A stretch of DNA of 64,000 nt, from positions 1 to 64,000 of the forward strand of contig CBIHLM010000008.1 of assembly GCA_966210515.1 (NCBI GenBank). The letters are read 5' to 3'. This document shows, in pieces, positions 51,841 through 59,941 of this stretch. Each line of letters opens with the position of its first letter. Position 1 is the first letter of the stretch. A program made the position numbers and the translations under genes. Source of the stretch: Paradesertivirga sp966210515. Its GTDB lineage: Bacteria > Bacteroidota > Bacteroidia > Sphingobacteriales > Sphingobacteriaceae. A model generated the notes under the pieces. The model was given only the letters and a program-made list of their open reading frames with translations, was not told the DNA's origin and ran no database searches.

Positions 51841-53343
51841 TCAATACACCTTAAGCTCCCACAAACCAGGCGCACCCGACAAGATGGTCAATTTGAGGAA
51901 ACGGGTTTTACCTATCTTCTGAATAACTTCCGGAGAACGAATTAACTCTGACCCGGAGATATTTACTATTTTCCATGCCTGGCCGTCCTCCGACTTTTCG
52001 ATTTTAAAGGTATGGCCGAGGGTGGATTTTACGAAAAAGAGCTCCATGCTATTCACCCGTTTTATTACACCCAAATCAATCTGGTACCAGGGTTGCTTGT
52101 CGGCATTGTCGGCCATCCAGAAGGTCCCGTTTGAGCCATCGATGGCATTTTCCGGTTTAAAATTCATTGTACGCTGAGCCCTGACAACTTCCGTTTCTGC
52201 AAATTTGGAAGGTATGGTGAGTAACTTATCAATTACCGTATCTATCGTTGCTTTAATTACGGCATCCCTCCTTATACTGGAAGCGGTAACTTTAACAGGA
52301 CGAATAAGTGTCCTTTTGTCCAAATTGGGCATTTCCAACACACCGGTAGTACTTAGCTCTGCAGGCTGAATGGTTCCATCTTCGTTAAATTTCATGCGGT
52401 TAACGTAAACCTGGCGGGTGGTGCTTCCCTGCCCGTATTCCAGATAGAAAAACAGGTACTCATCTTTACCCGGAATGCGCAGCACATTACCATGACCTGG
52501 CCCCCAGACACCTTTGGCAACATCAGATTTAAATACCATATCCTGTTCCGGGGCAACAAAGGGACCTAATGGGCCTGTTTTGCTCATCATGTAGGCATAA
52601 GCGTAGTTGGCTCCGCCGGATAGGGTGTAGAAATAGTAGTAAATGCCGTTTCGTTTAAATAAGAAGGGGCCTTCAGAATAGCCTGATCTTTTGGTTGGAA
52701 TAGATATTTCCGGCCCGTCAATTGTGTTCCAGTCTTTACTCAGTTTGGCGGCCTTTCTGAGGCGCCAGTAGATGTAGGCTTGCCCGTCATCATCTACAAA
52801 GGGGTCACCATCAATATCCCGTGCAACAGGCTTGGCCTCTTCTTTTTCTTTTTCCGGTTCGTTAAAGAAAACGCCTGCCCCATTCCCGAACTTGAAAGGG
52901 CCTTCAGGCTTGTTTGCTGTTAAATGATAGCTGCCGGCTTTCCCATCAGGCTTAACTATGGTAGCAAATAGGTGATAAAGCTTATCCTTTTTAATTACGG
53001 GGCCAGGTGCCCAGTATCTGAAATAACCTTTTCTCGTTTTACCTTCGGGGCCATAAGTGTATGGTTTATTCCAATCAATACCTTGAAAAAGCGTTCCCTT
53101 ATAACTCCAGTTCACAAGATCTTTTGAGGCCCATACGACTGGCGGCCCCATTTCCTGCAAATCACGGTCGATATCAGATGTTCCGTACAAATAGTATGTA
53201 CCGTCAAAATAAGCAACGGAAGGATCGGCACTATAATCTGGTATAACCGGTTGGGGTAGAGGCTGGTTTTGCTGCGCTTTAACTTCTAAGCCAATAACCA
53301 ATAAGCATAATAGGCCTAAATTCTTTAAAAAATTATTCTGCAT
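51841..53343 (-). CDS. GH43 glycoside hydrolase with C-terminal CBM32 (F5/8 type C) domain
   Basis: 500 residues with a signal peptide ending near VKAQ. The five-bladed GH43 propeller shows all three acidic residues of the family: general base Asp40 in SADPSVAYFDGTYYLY, the pKa-modulating Asp in DIDGDPFVDDDGQAYIYW (about 178), and the general acid Glu in GYSEGPFLFKRNG (about 220). The last ~130 residues form a discoidin-like CBM32 (NAIDGSNGTFWMADNADKQP, WYQIDLGVIKRVN). Family members cleave terminal arabinofuranose, xylose or galactose; the linkage is not clear from sequence. It is the last gene of the right-hand operon, 98 bp after the fucosidase. Confidence 0.9.
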   Translation of the reverse strand: MQNNFLKNLGLLCLLVIGLEVKAQQNQPLPQPVIPDYSADPSVAYFDGTYYLYGTSDIDRDLQEMGPPVVWASKDLVNWSYKGTLFQGIDWNKPYTYGPEGKTRKGYFRYWAPGPVIKKDKLYHLFATIVKPDGKAGSYHLTANKPEGPFKFGNGAGVFFNEPEKEKEEAKPVARDIDGDPFVDDDGQAYIYWRLRKAAKLSKDWNTIDGPEISIPTKRSGYSEGPFLFKRNGIYYYFYTLSGGANYAYAYMMSKTGPLGPFVAPEQDMVFKSDVAKGVWGPGHGNVLRIPGKDEYLFFYLEYGQGSTTRQVYVNRMKFNEDGTIQPAELSTTGVLEMPNLDKRTLIRPVKVTASSIRRDAVIKATIDTVIDKLLTIPSKFAETEVVRAQRTMNFKPENAIDGSNGTFWMADNADKQPWYQIDLGVIKRVNSMELFFVKSTLGHTFKIEKSEDGQAWKIVNISGSELIRSPEVIQKIGKTRFLKLTILSGAPGLWELKVY

Positions 53344-53441
53344 ATAGTATTTTTAGTAAAACTTCTGCTTCTACATTTAATAGAGCAGAAGTTTTCATAT
53401 GGATTAATGTTATTTTTTTGTAATACTCCCCACCCTGTCCT

Positions 53442-55094
53442 TTAAGAAATCTTCAATGCAAAGGCGTACGAGAGCTTTGGCTTTTCGTTTACGTTTACCC
53501 GCAAGCCCTCATTGGTTTGGCTAAATTTGAGCTTTTGTCCATTACCTACCATTTCTACAACCGATACCGCTTTTTCCAGATTAGCACTCCCCGCCTTCAT
53601 ACTTTTGATTAATACCTGACCGTTCTCTGGCCAGCCCAGCACGGTTGCATATACCTCGTTATTTTTAGTGGTAAACCGGATATCTGTGGCACCAAAAGGC
53701 TTGCCTTTACCTTCATTAAAACCCTGAGCGGAAAGTGCGGGTGCAGATTCCATAGCCGGACCTTCACCAAAAACATTCCATGGCCTGGTATCATAAATGG
53801 CATCGCTGTTTGCGGCCATCCATTCACCTATTTCTACTACGATGGCACGCTCCAGTTCATCTATAGTTCCATTACCTCTAACCGGTATATTTAATAACAG
53901 ATTCCCATTTTTACTAACTACATCAGCCAGCGTATGAACTACAGTCTTTGCACTTTTATAACTTTTATTGTTATAAACCGGCCTGTCGTAATGCCAGCTA
54001 CCAATGCAGGTATCTGTTTGCCAGGGTAAAGGTTCTATCACATTACTTTGTCCACGCTCGATATCCCAAACCATACATTTACGCTGTAACTCATCCAGGA
54101 TTTTGCCGTTAATTACAGCCTCTACTCTCCCTTTCTTTTTAAGACTTCGGTTGTACATATGGGCTGCTATCCGGAGTCCGGCATCGCTTACAGGCCAAAG
54201 CGGCAATGCTGTATCATCAAAATAAACCAGATCAGGATCATATTCATTGATCAGGTCAACAGTGCGGTTATAAAACTTTTCACAATACTCTTTAGAAGGC
54301 ACCGCTACTCCGTTCCCCCAATTCCACTGCTTATGAATCATGCCATTGTCGAGGCTATTTTTACTTAAAGGGTGATTTTGTTCATACAGTTCCTGAGGGT
54401 CCAGGCCATCCCACCATTTACCTTTCCCATCAACTTTCGTTAGCTTTCCGTCGTAAGGCACACCTGCCAGTGGCCCATTTTTATCAGCACGCTGGGCTGT
54501 TTCCATCCAGCTCCAGGCGTGGGCTGCGTGAACGCTTACCCCAAAGCGTAAGCCATTGCGCCTAGCGGCCTTCTCCCACCCTCTGATCAGGTCCTTTTTA
54601 GGGCCGATTTTGGTCGAGTTCCAGCTCTTCTGGTATTTACTTTTATACAGGTCAAAATTATCGTGGTGGTTAGCCAAAGCCACGAAATACTTCGCACCGG
54701 CCTGTTTATATAAAGAAACCAAGCTTTCCGGGTCCCAAAGGTCTGCTTTCCATTCATTGATTACATCTTTGAATCCAAACTTTGAAGGATGTCCGTATTT
54801 TTCAACATGGTATTTATACTTCCTGCTCCCTTCCATATACATTTCCCGGGCATACCAATCGCCAAATTCAGGCTGACACTGAGGCCCCCAATGCGCCCAT
54901 ATCCCGAATTTTGCATTTCTAAACCATTCGGGAGTTTGATAGGAAGAAAGAGAATTCCAATCGGGTTTAAATGGCCCCGAAGCCATAAACTCGTAATTAC
55001 TGTTGAGCATGTTGTCGGCTGCATTAATATGCTTAGCCAATGCTACAGCCGGAAGTGTGGCTGCCAACTGCTTTAAAAGCTGCCTGCGTTTCAT
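53442..55094 (-). CDS. GH29 alpha-L-fucosidase
   Basis: 550 residues. The N-terminus MKRRQLLKQLAATLPAVALA has a twin-arginine (RRxLLK) pattern, unlike its Sec-type neighbours, so Tat export to the periplasm is likely. The GH29 barrel is recognisable by FRNAKFGIWAHWGPQ, the ANHHDNFD motif (HHD at 143-145) and EYDPDLVYFDD, where Asp293 takes the nucleophile place of the family (PDLIWFD). GNLLLNIPVRGNG, a family hallmark near the end of the barrel, is also present. It removes terminal alpha-L-fucose with retention. It is 6 bases from the upstream GH97 gene, and the mutarotase two genes upstream would process released fucose. Confidence 0.93.
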   Translation of the reverse strand: MKRRQLLKQLAATLPAVALAKHINAADNMLNSNYEFMASGPFKPDWNSLSSYQTPEWFRNAKFGIWAHWGPQCQPEFGDWYAREMYMEGSRKYKYHVEKYGHPSKFGFKDVINEWKADLWDPESLVSLYKQAGAKYFVALANHHDNFDLYKSKYQKSWNSTKIGPKKDLIRGWEKAARRNGLRFGVSVHAAHAWSWMETAQRADKNGPLAGVPYDGKLTKVDGKGKWWDGLDPQELYEQNHPLSKNSLDNGMIHKQWNWGNGVAVPSKEYCEKFYNRTVDLINEYDPDLVYFDDTALPLWPVSDAGLRIAAHMYNRSLKKKGRVEAVINGKILDELQRKCMVWDIERGQSNVIEPLPWQTDTCIGSWHYDRPVYNNKSYKSAKTVVHTLADVVSKNGNLLLNIPVRGNGTIDELERAIVVEIGEWMAANSDAIYDTRPWNVFGEGPAMESAPALSAQGFNEGKGKPFGATDIRFTTKNNEVYATVLGWPENGQVLIKSMKAGSANLEKAVSVVEMVGNGQKLKFSQTNEGLRVNVNEKPKLSYAFALKIS

Positions 55095-55100
55095 AATTGG

Positions 55101-57041
55101 TTAATTTTTTATTATTTGTGTATTTAAGTGCTTGTCGCTGATTACCCCTGCAAAGCCTCCCCGGGGCAGGCATTGAATTTGAAGCGTATTTGATTTTTTG
55201 ACGTTCCTGCTTTCGCTTGCAACGGATTTTGTATCTGCTCCGTCTTTAAATAATTGGAAAGAATAATCTGAGTTGCCTAAAAAGTTCAAATTAAGATTCA
55301 GAGTTTGCGGAGAGTCTTTCCCATTGAGCCCGGCTACATACCAGAGTTTGCCTTTTCTTCGTGCAATAACAACCATTTCGCCCGGGTAGCCGTTTATCAG
55401 TTTGGTTTCATCCCAGGTTGTTGGAAAATTCTGTAGAAATTTCCGCGGTTCTTCCTCTAAGTCATAAAACGCAGAGGGCCTGTCTGCAAAATGCTGTAAT
55501 GCAGATTCAAATACCACTGCTAATGCCAGCTCATGAGCAAAGGAAGTTATATGTGGATGCTGCGAATCTGAAAAAGTTACCGGGGTATAATCCATTGAGC
55601 CTACTATATTCCGCGTAAATGGAAGTGTTGTATTATGAGCAGCAGCTTTATTCGTTAAAGTCGGCTTGTTATTATACCATTCTGCTCCGTACACGGCTTC
55701 TGTAGTCATTAAATTAGGATAAGTACGAGCCCAACCACGAGGCAAGGTAGCCCCATGAAAGTTAACCAGCAGGTTATATTTTGCGGCGTCTTCCAGAATA
55801 TCGATATAATACCTCATCATGCCCTGCTGGTCTCCCGCAAAAAAATCGACTTTGATACCTGATACTCCAGCCTCTTTTAGCCATGAAAATTCCTTTTCTC
55901 TTTTCTCATGTGTTAACAGCCTGTCCGTCGGAGTTGCACCAAGCCAGTCAGTCCCCGAGTTATACCATAAAAGTGTTTTGATGCCTTTAGCCCTGGCGTA
56001 ATTCAAGGCATCCTTTAAAGTCCCACCGTTTGACATTACATCCCATTCCCAGTCAATAAGCACATACGGCCAATGCATTTTCACAGCCAGGTCAATGTAT
56101 TCAATTACTCTCTCATAATCCTTTGAACCATGATTGTACGCCCAATACACCCAAGCTGCGCTTCCAGGCTCTATCCATTTCGTTTCCTTAAAGGAAGTAG
56201 ATTCGCTCACATCAGTAATCAGGGTACTTTCTACCAGATCAGACAATCCACCTACTATCATAACATGCCATTGCGACTTCCAGGGTAAACTGGAAACTGC
56301 TCCGCCATGCCAGTTTTTTTTTGCCGCAGGGTAAGTCACCTTATACAGGCTTGAGTTTTGTTTATTGTTAAGCCTCGCCGCACAGTTTTGCTTCGTTATA
56401 CCTGCCTCTGAAATTAGTACCCATAATGGCTGGTTATTTACCTTATACAAAGCAGGATAGCCCCAATCGCCATTGCTCTTTTCAGTAGTTCCATCGGTAT
56501 TAAGCGGATAAAAATTCTCATAGGATTGATCAAATGGCTGCATCCATCTTGCCGTACCTTTAGGAATTACATAACCGGTTACTTCATCTCTAATTGAAAA
56601 GCTGGAGTCTGAACTATTGGGAAAAGTGTACCTGAACGCTAGCCCGTCATTATACACTCTGAAAGTGATATTTAGGAGCTGTTTCAATGAATTCTTATAG
56701 TTAAATATTTTTTCAATACCAAAGTTTTCACAATGCTTCCGCTTTCCCGTCAACATTTCATATTTGTCGTGTATAGTTACCGGCTTACTCTCGCCAATCA
56801 ACTTGAGATTTGATACGAATTGCTGGTCCTCTCTTAAAATACCGAGTGGCGAAGCTGGCAGCACTTCGATATACGCCGCACCCTTTTTATAGAGCACTTT
56901 AAAATAAGCCTGACCTAAGCCTTCCTTGCTGGTCGGTTGCATTTCTACAACTACCTTAATTTTTTTATTGGGAGATAAAACTTGTTGGGCATAGCCCAAG
57001 GAGCTTAAAAAAAGACTCAGAGCTAAGAAAAGGCTTTTCAT
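55101..57041 (-). CDS. GH97 glycoside hydrolase, retaining type (alpha-galactosidase-like)
   Basis: 646 residues. Signal peptide MKSLFLALSLFLSSLGYA, then the GH97 N-terminal beta-sandwich (about 20-285), the catalytic barrel (about 290-560) and a C-terminal beta domain. The barrel has IDWEWD and GIKVDFFAGDQQ. Asp399 there matches the nucleophile position of retaining GH97 enzymes such as the B. thetaiotaomicron alpha-galactosidase. Glu448 and Glu454 (MTTEAVYGAEW) are acid/base candidates. Alpha-galactoside or beta-L-arabinopyranoside hydrolysis would fit. The three other GH97 in this locus lack this Asp. The start overlaps the mutarotase stop by one base (TAATG). Confidence 0.92.
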   Translation of the reverse strand: MKSLFLALSLFLSSLGYAQQVLSPNKKIKVVVEMQPTSKEGLGQAYFKVLYKKGAAYIEVLPASPLGILREDQQFVSNLKLIGESKPVTIHDKYEMLTGKRKHCENFGIEKIFNYKNSLKQLLNITFRVYNDGLAFRYTFPNSSDSSFSIRDEVTGYVIPKGTARWMQPFDQSYENFYPLNTDGTTEKSNGDWGYPALYKVNNQPLWVLISEAGITKQNCAARLNNKQNSSLYKVTYPAAKKNWHGGAVSSLPWKSQWHVMIVGGLSDLVESTLITDVSESTSFKETKWIEPGSAAWVYWAYNHGSKDYERVIEYIDLAVKMHWPYVLIDWEWDVMSNGGTLKDALNYARAKGIKTLLWYNSGTDWLGATPTDRLLTHEKREKEFSWLKEAGVSGIKVDFFAGDQQGMMRYYIDILEDAAKYNLLVNFHGATLPRGWARTYPNLMTTEAVYGAEWYNNKPTLTNKAAAHNTTLPFTRNIVGSMDYTPVTFSDSQHPHITSFAHELALAVVFESALQHFADRPSAFYDLEEEPRKFLQNFPTTWDETKLINGYPGEMVVIARRKGKLWYVAGLNGKDSPQTLNLNLNFLGNSDYSFQLFKDGADTKSVASESRNVKKSNTLQIQCLPRGGFAGVISDKHLNTQIIKN

Positions 57042-57394
57042 TAATAATTATTTCCTAAAGTGTGTTGTTCTAACTCAAATATTTTATTCATTAGTATCCA
57101 TTTCTCACCCTCCATCGCCCAGGGAAGCGGCTTCTGAAACTTCCACATTAGGCTCTCCCATTCCTGAACTTTAGCATCAGCTGCATCCATAGCTGCTTTA
57201 CGACTAAATAAAAAGGAGGCATCAGTTTCCATAATCATAAAAAGCCGGTTACCTGTGCGATAAATTTCCATTTCAGTGATACCGGAGGCCTTAATACTTT
57301 CCCTTATTTCAGGCCATACATTTTTATGCCATTGCTCGTATTCCGCAATTAAAGCAAGGTCTTCATTTAGGTCTAGTGCTAAACAATATCTCAT
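57041..57394 (-). CDS. RhaM-family sugar mutarotase (L-rhamnose or L-fucose)
   Basis: 117 residues, typical of the L-rhamnose mutarotase family (DUF718), which interconverts alpha and beta anomers of 6-deoxyhexoses. The proton-transfer His is in EYEQWHKNVWPEI (His23); the C-terminal WKFQKPLPWAMEGEKW stretch is also family-typical. It has no signal peptide and acts in the cytoplasm. No rhamnose genes are nearby, but an alpha-L-fucosidase is two genes downstream, so L-fucose is the more likely substrate. It is the first gene of the mutarotase-GH97-GH29-GH43 operon, with the fourth operator-like palindrome about 300 bp upstream. Confidence 0.9.
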   Translation of the reverse strand: MRYCLALDLNEDLALIAEYEQWHKNVWPEIRESIKASGITEMEIYRTGNRLFMIMETDASFLFSRKAAMDAADAKVQEWESLMWKFQKPLPWAMEGEKWILMNKIFELEQHTLGNNY

Positions 57395-57954
57395 TTATAT
57401 TAAAAAATTTAGGGACATTGCCTGGTGATAATAAGCTAAGCCTGACTAGATCTATAAACCGCTGATAAAATGGCTGACTCCAATTTTTCGATACCAGTTG
57501 TGGCTGAATTAGGTTGTTTCATTTATTGGTTTATAAAGGGCTTGACAAATAAGCTCGCAGGCTTGTCCTTAGGTTATTTGATTGATACAAAGCTATATAA
57601 AGCCGTCCTCCCAGAATTATACGAAACAGACTTTATTTTGCATAAATCCGACACTTACTAAAAACAACATGCCCACATTAATCATTCCTTAAATCGATTT
57701 AGCATCTTAACTAACTTCAAACCCAGCCCGAATAGTAGATCCATAAAAAGAACACAAATCAGATAATTATCCTACAATTATGAAGAATAGTCGTCGGGAA
57801 TTGAATAGAGGTACCATCTTTTAAAAGCAAACAGGCATTCAATTAAGACGACTGCCTGCTTTAGGATATTAGATTAAATGAAGTAAAAGTTCCTACTTCA
57901 CAACTAATTGCAGCTATCTGATACGAAAATCCTCTTACCTAATCCTGAACTGAT
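57395..57954. other. Promoter region of the mutarotase operon
   Basis: 560 bp with no credible gene; a 63-codon plus-strand frame (57470-57661) is dismissed. A minus-strand TAGCTTTG (57588-57595) fits the -7 consensus, but TTTG at the right distance is missing. The operator-like palindrome lies further upstream at 57687-57704. Confidence 0.5.
57687..57704. promoter_or_regulatory. Fourth LacI-type operator, weaker left half
   Basis: CCTTAAATCGATTTAGCA. The core AATCGATT and the right half TAGCA match the other sites, while the left half reads CCTTA rather than TGCTT/TGCTA. It lies about 290 bp upstream of the mutarotase start, and no matching -33/-7 boxes flank it, so repression here may work by looping, roadblock or an unrecognised promoter. 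Confidence 0.55.
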
Positions 57955-59871
57955 TTACTTCTTCATCACAAGCTTAATGCAAGAACCTCCACCTGCAGCC
58001 AGCCTAACATTTAGAGTATCTTTTCTTGTAATATTTTTCTTCATTACCTTGTAAGTCTCCCTGTTTGTCAAATAATGAGCAGTGTCCCCGTCTTCTATGA
58101 CCTCGGCTACAAAAGTACCCTGAGGTAAAAACGACATTGGAATCTGAAGTAAGCGTTCCTTTTCGTTTGTAGCGGCGCCTACCAGGTACACTCCATCTGA
58201 AGCTTGCCGCATGGTTACGATATATTCTCCAATTTCGCCCGCTAAAGTTTTACTTTCCTTCCAGGGCATTTTCTGCGCTGATAGAAAACCGAGCAATTCG
58301 GGATATTTCTGATAATACTCGGGAATATCCGGAATAATGGTTGCTCCGGAAAAAGTGATGAGGGTGCGGGCAGCCTCTGAAACAACCGTGGACGGAACTT
58401 CCATATTGTTATCTTTTCGTGTGGTTTTTCCCTGGCGGAGATCGAACATCCCATTATTCATATCAACTGGCCCTGCAATCATATTTACAAAGGCTGAGGT
58501 TACAAACGTTTTGGGATAAAAGACATCCTTTCCATCCAGCTGTGCTTTGCAATATTCCCGGGTGAGGGCATTGGGCCAGGTACGCATCTGGCCGTAAGGG
58601 TGAACCGGACCATCGTGAAAATCAATCAGCAATTTATTCTTCGCACTTAGTTCGGTGAGCATTTTTGTGCGGATATTTTTTTCTTCAGGACTACCTGCCA
58701 TAAAGCCGTACTTCACACCGGCAGCCCCCCATAGACCATATTGCTGGAGTGTTTTTTCTATAGGAAATCGCTTTCCACCAACATCATTCAGATAGAGCCA
58801 TACACCTACACCTTTTGCTTTCCCGTACCGAATAATATTTTGCACATCCTTTGCTTTATCGCCTTTTAAAGGATCCGAGTCTTTCGAAAATTCCGGTCCA
58901 TACCAGTTGGCATCCAGTACAAGGTGGGGAAAGCCTTGTTTAGCAGCAAAATCGATCATCTTAACCCAGGAAGCATAGTTCATCTCATAATGAAAGTCAT
59001 CCCAAACTGCACCATCTATCCTCCAATCCCAAAGCGCAACACCGGGCTTTACCCAGGAAAAATCTATTTCAGGAGCAGGATTTAGCAACTCCAATAAGTG
59101 CGAATCAACCAGTTTGCCTGGTGTGTCTCCAAAAAAGATAACTCTCCAGGCAGAGTGGTAACCAGGATGAAGCCGCCGTGATTTCGAAGTGACAGAAAAC
59201 GAAAATTCTCCTTTTGTAGATCGTAGTTTTAGGGGTTGGCCTTCATCTAAACAGGCCTCGTGGATAGCCATATAGGAGGCATCACCAGCTTTAATGGTCA
59301 TTACCGGCATTCGGTCGCCATCAGCCTCAGATAGCAATTCCGGTCCGATATTATGTTTTTCACCATTATAATACCAGGCCGTAAAATCACCAGCAAAATT
59401 AAACCCGGTAAGCTCTGAAAGAACCTCCTGTTCGGCGGTACTTGCTTGTGGGATAAGGTATCGGAATGCCACGCCGTCATTGTAGGCCCGTAACACCACG
59501 TTCATTTTTTCTGAGTTATTTTCGGCGGAAGACAGTTTTAGTGTCAATTCATTATAACGATCAGAAACTATTTGCCGCTTACCCCAAACGGGTTTCCAAA
59601 CAGAATTGACTGTTTTTCGATCCTGGGCTGTAACTTTCCATCCTCTGGAAGGGATTTTACCACTTTTTTCGGTCTCAAACCCGATTGGTGATTTGCCTAT
59701 TAATAATTTTTTGTTAGCAGAAAAGCTATACCAATAACTGCCATCAGGCTGTTTCTCTACCGCGATTTTCAACTTTCTGTCCGGAGAATACAACGGGTAT
59801 ATCTTCTGCGGATTCTGGGCATATACCGCAGAAAAAAGACTGAGAACTAAACATAGAGTAAAAAATTTCAT
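57955..59871 (-). CDS. GH97 glycoside hydrolase, Gly-variant (inverting-like) 1
   Basis: 638 residues. Signal peptide MKFFTLCLVLSLFSAVYA, GH97 N-terminal sandwich (SPDRKLKIAVEKQPDG onward), catalytic barrel (VALWDWRIDGAVWDD, HLVLDANWYG) and C-terminal beta domain. At the place of the retaining nucleophile it has GVKYGFMAG, a Gly instead of Asp, as in inverting SusB-like enzymes. It then shows NKLLIDFHDGPVHP and RTWPNALTREYC, where the usual TxEG reads TREY. It diverges from the two GH97 upstream and may have its own specificity. Seventy bp separate it from the next GH97, so one transcript is likely. Confidence 0.9.
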   Translation of the reverse strand: MKFFTLCLVLSLFSAVYAQNPQKIYPLYSPDRKLKIAVEKQPDGSYWYSFSANKKLLIGKSPIGFETEKSGKIPSRGWKVTAQDRKTVNSVWKPVWGKRQIVSDRYNELTLKLSSAENNSEKMNVVLRAYNDGVAFRYLIPQASTAEQEVLSELTGFNFAGDFTAWYYNGEKHNIGPELLSEADGDRMPVMTIKAGDASYMAIHEACLDEGQPLKLRSTKGEFSFSVTSKSRRLHPGYHSAWRVIFFGDTPGKLVDSHLLELLNPAPEIDFSWVKPGVALWDWRIDGAVWDDFHYEMNYASWVKMIDFAAKQGFPHLVLDANWYGPEFSKDSDPLKGDKAKDVQNIIRYGKAKGVGVWLYLNDVGGKRFPIEKTLQQYGLWGAAGVKYGFMAGSPEEKNIRTKMLTELSAKNKLLIDFHDGPVHPYGQMRTWPNALTREYCKAQLDGKDVFYPKTFVTSAFVNMIAGPVDMNNGMFDLRQGKTTRKDNNMEVPSTVVSEAARTLITFSGATIIPDIPEYYQKYPELLGFLSAQKMPWKESKTLAGEIGEYIVTMRQASDGVYLVGAATNEKERLLQIPMSFLPQGTFVAEVIEDGDTAHYLTNRETYKVMKKNITRKDTLNVRLAAGGGSCIKLVMKK

Positions 59872-59941
59872 TTTTTTAAAAGAATACGTGTTTAAATTTC
59901 AATTAATATACCTCTCCTGCTGAAAAATTAATTCAATTAGC

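Noticed and set aside
57470..57661. 63-codon plus-strand frame upstream of the mutarotase gene
   Set aside because: No motif, and opposite to all genes around it.
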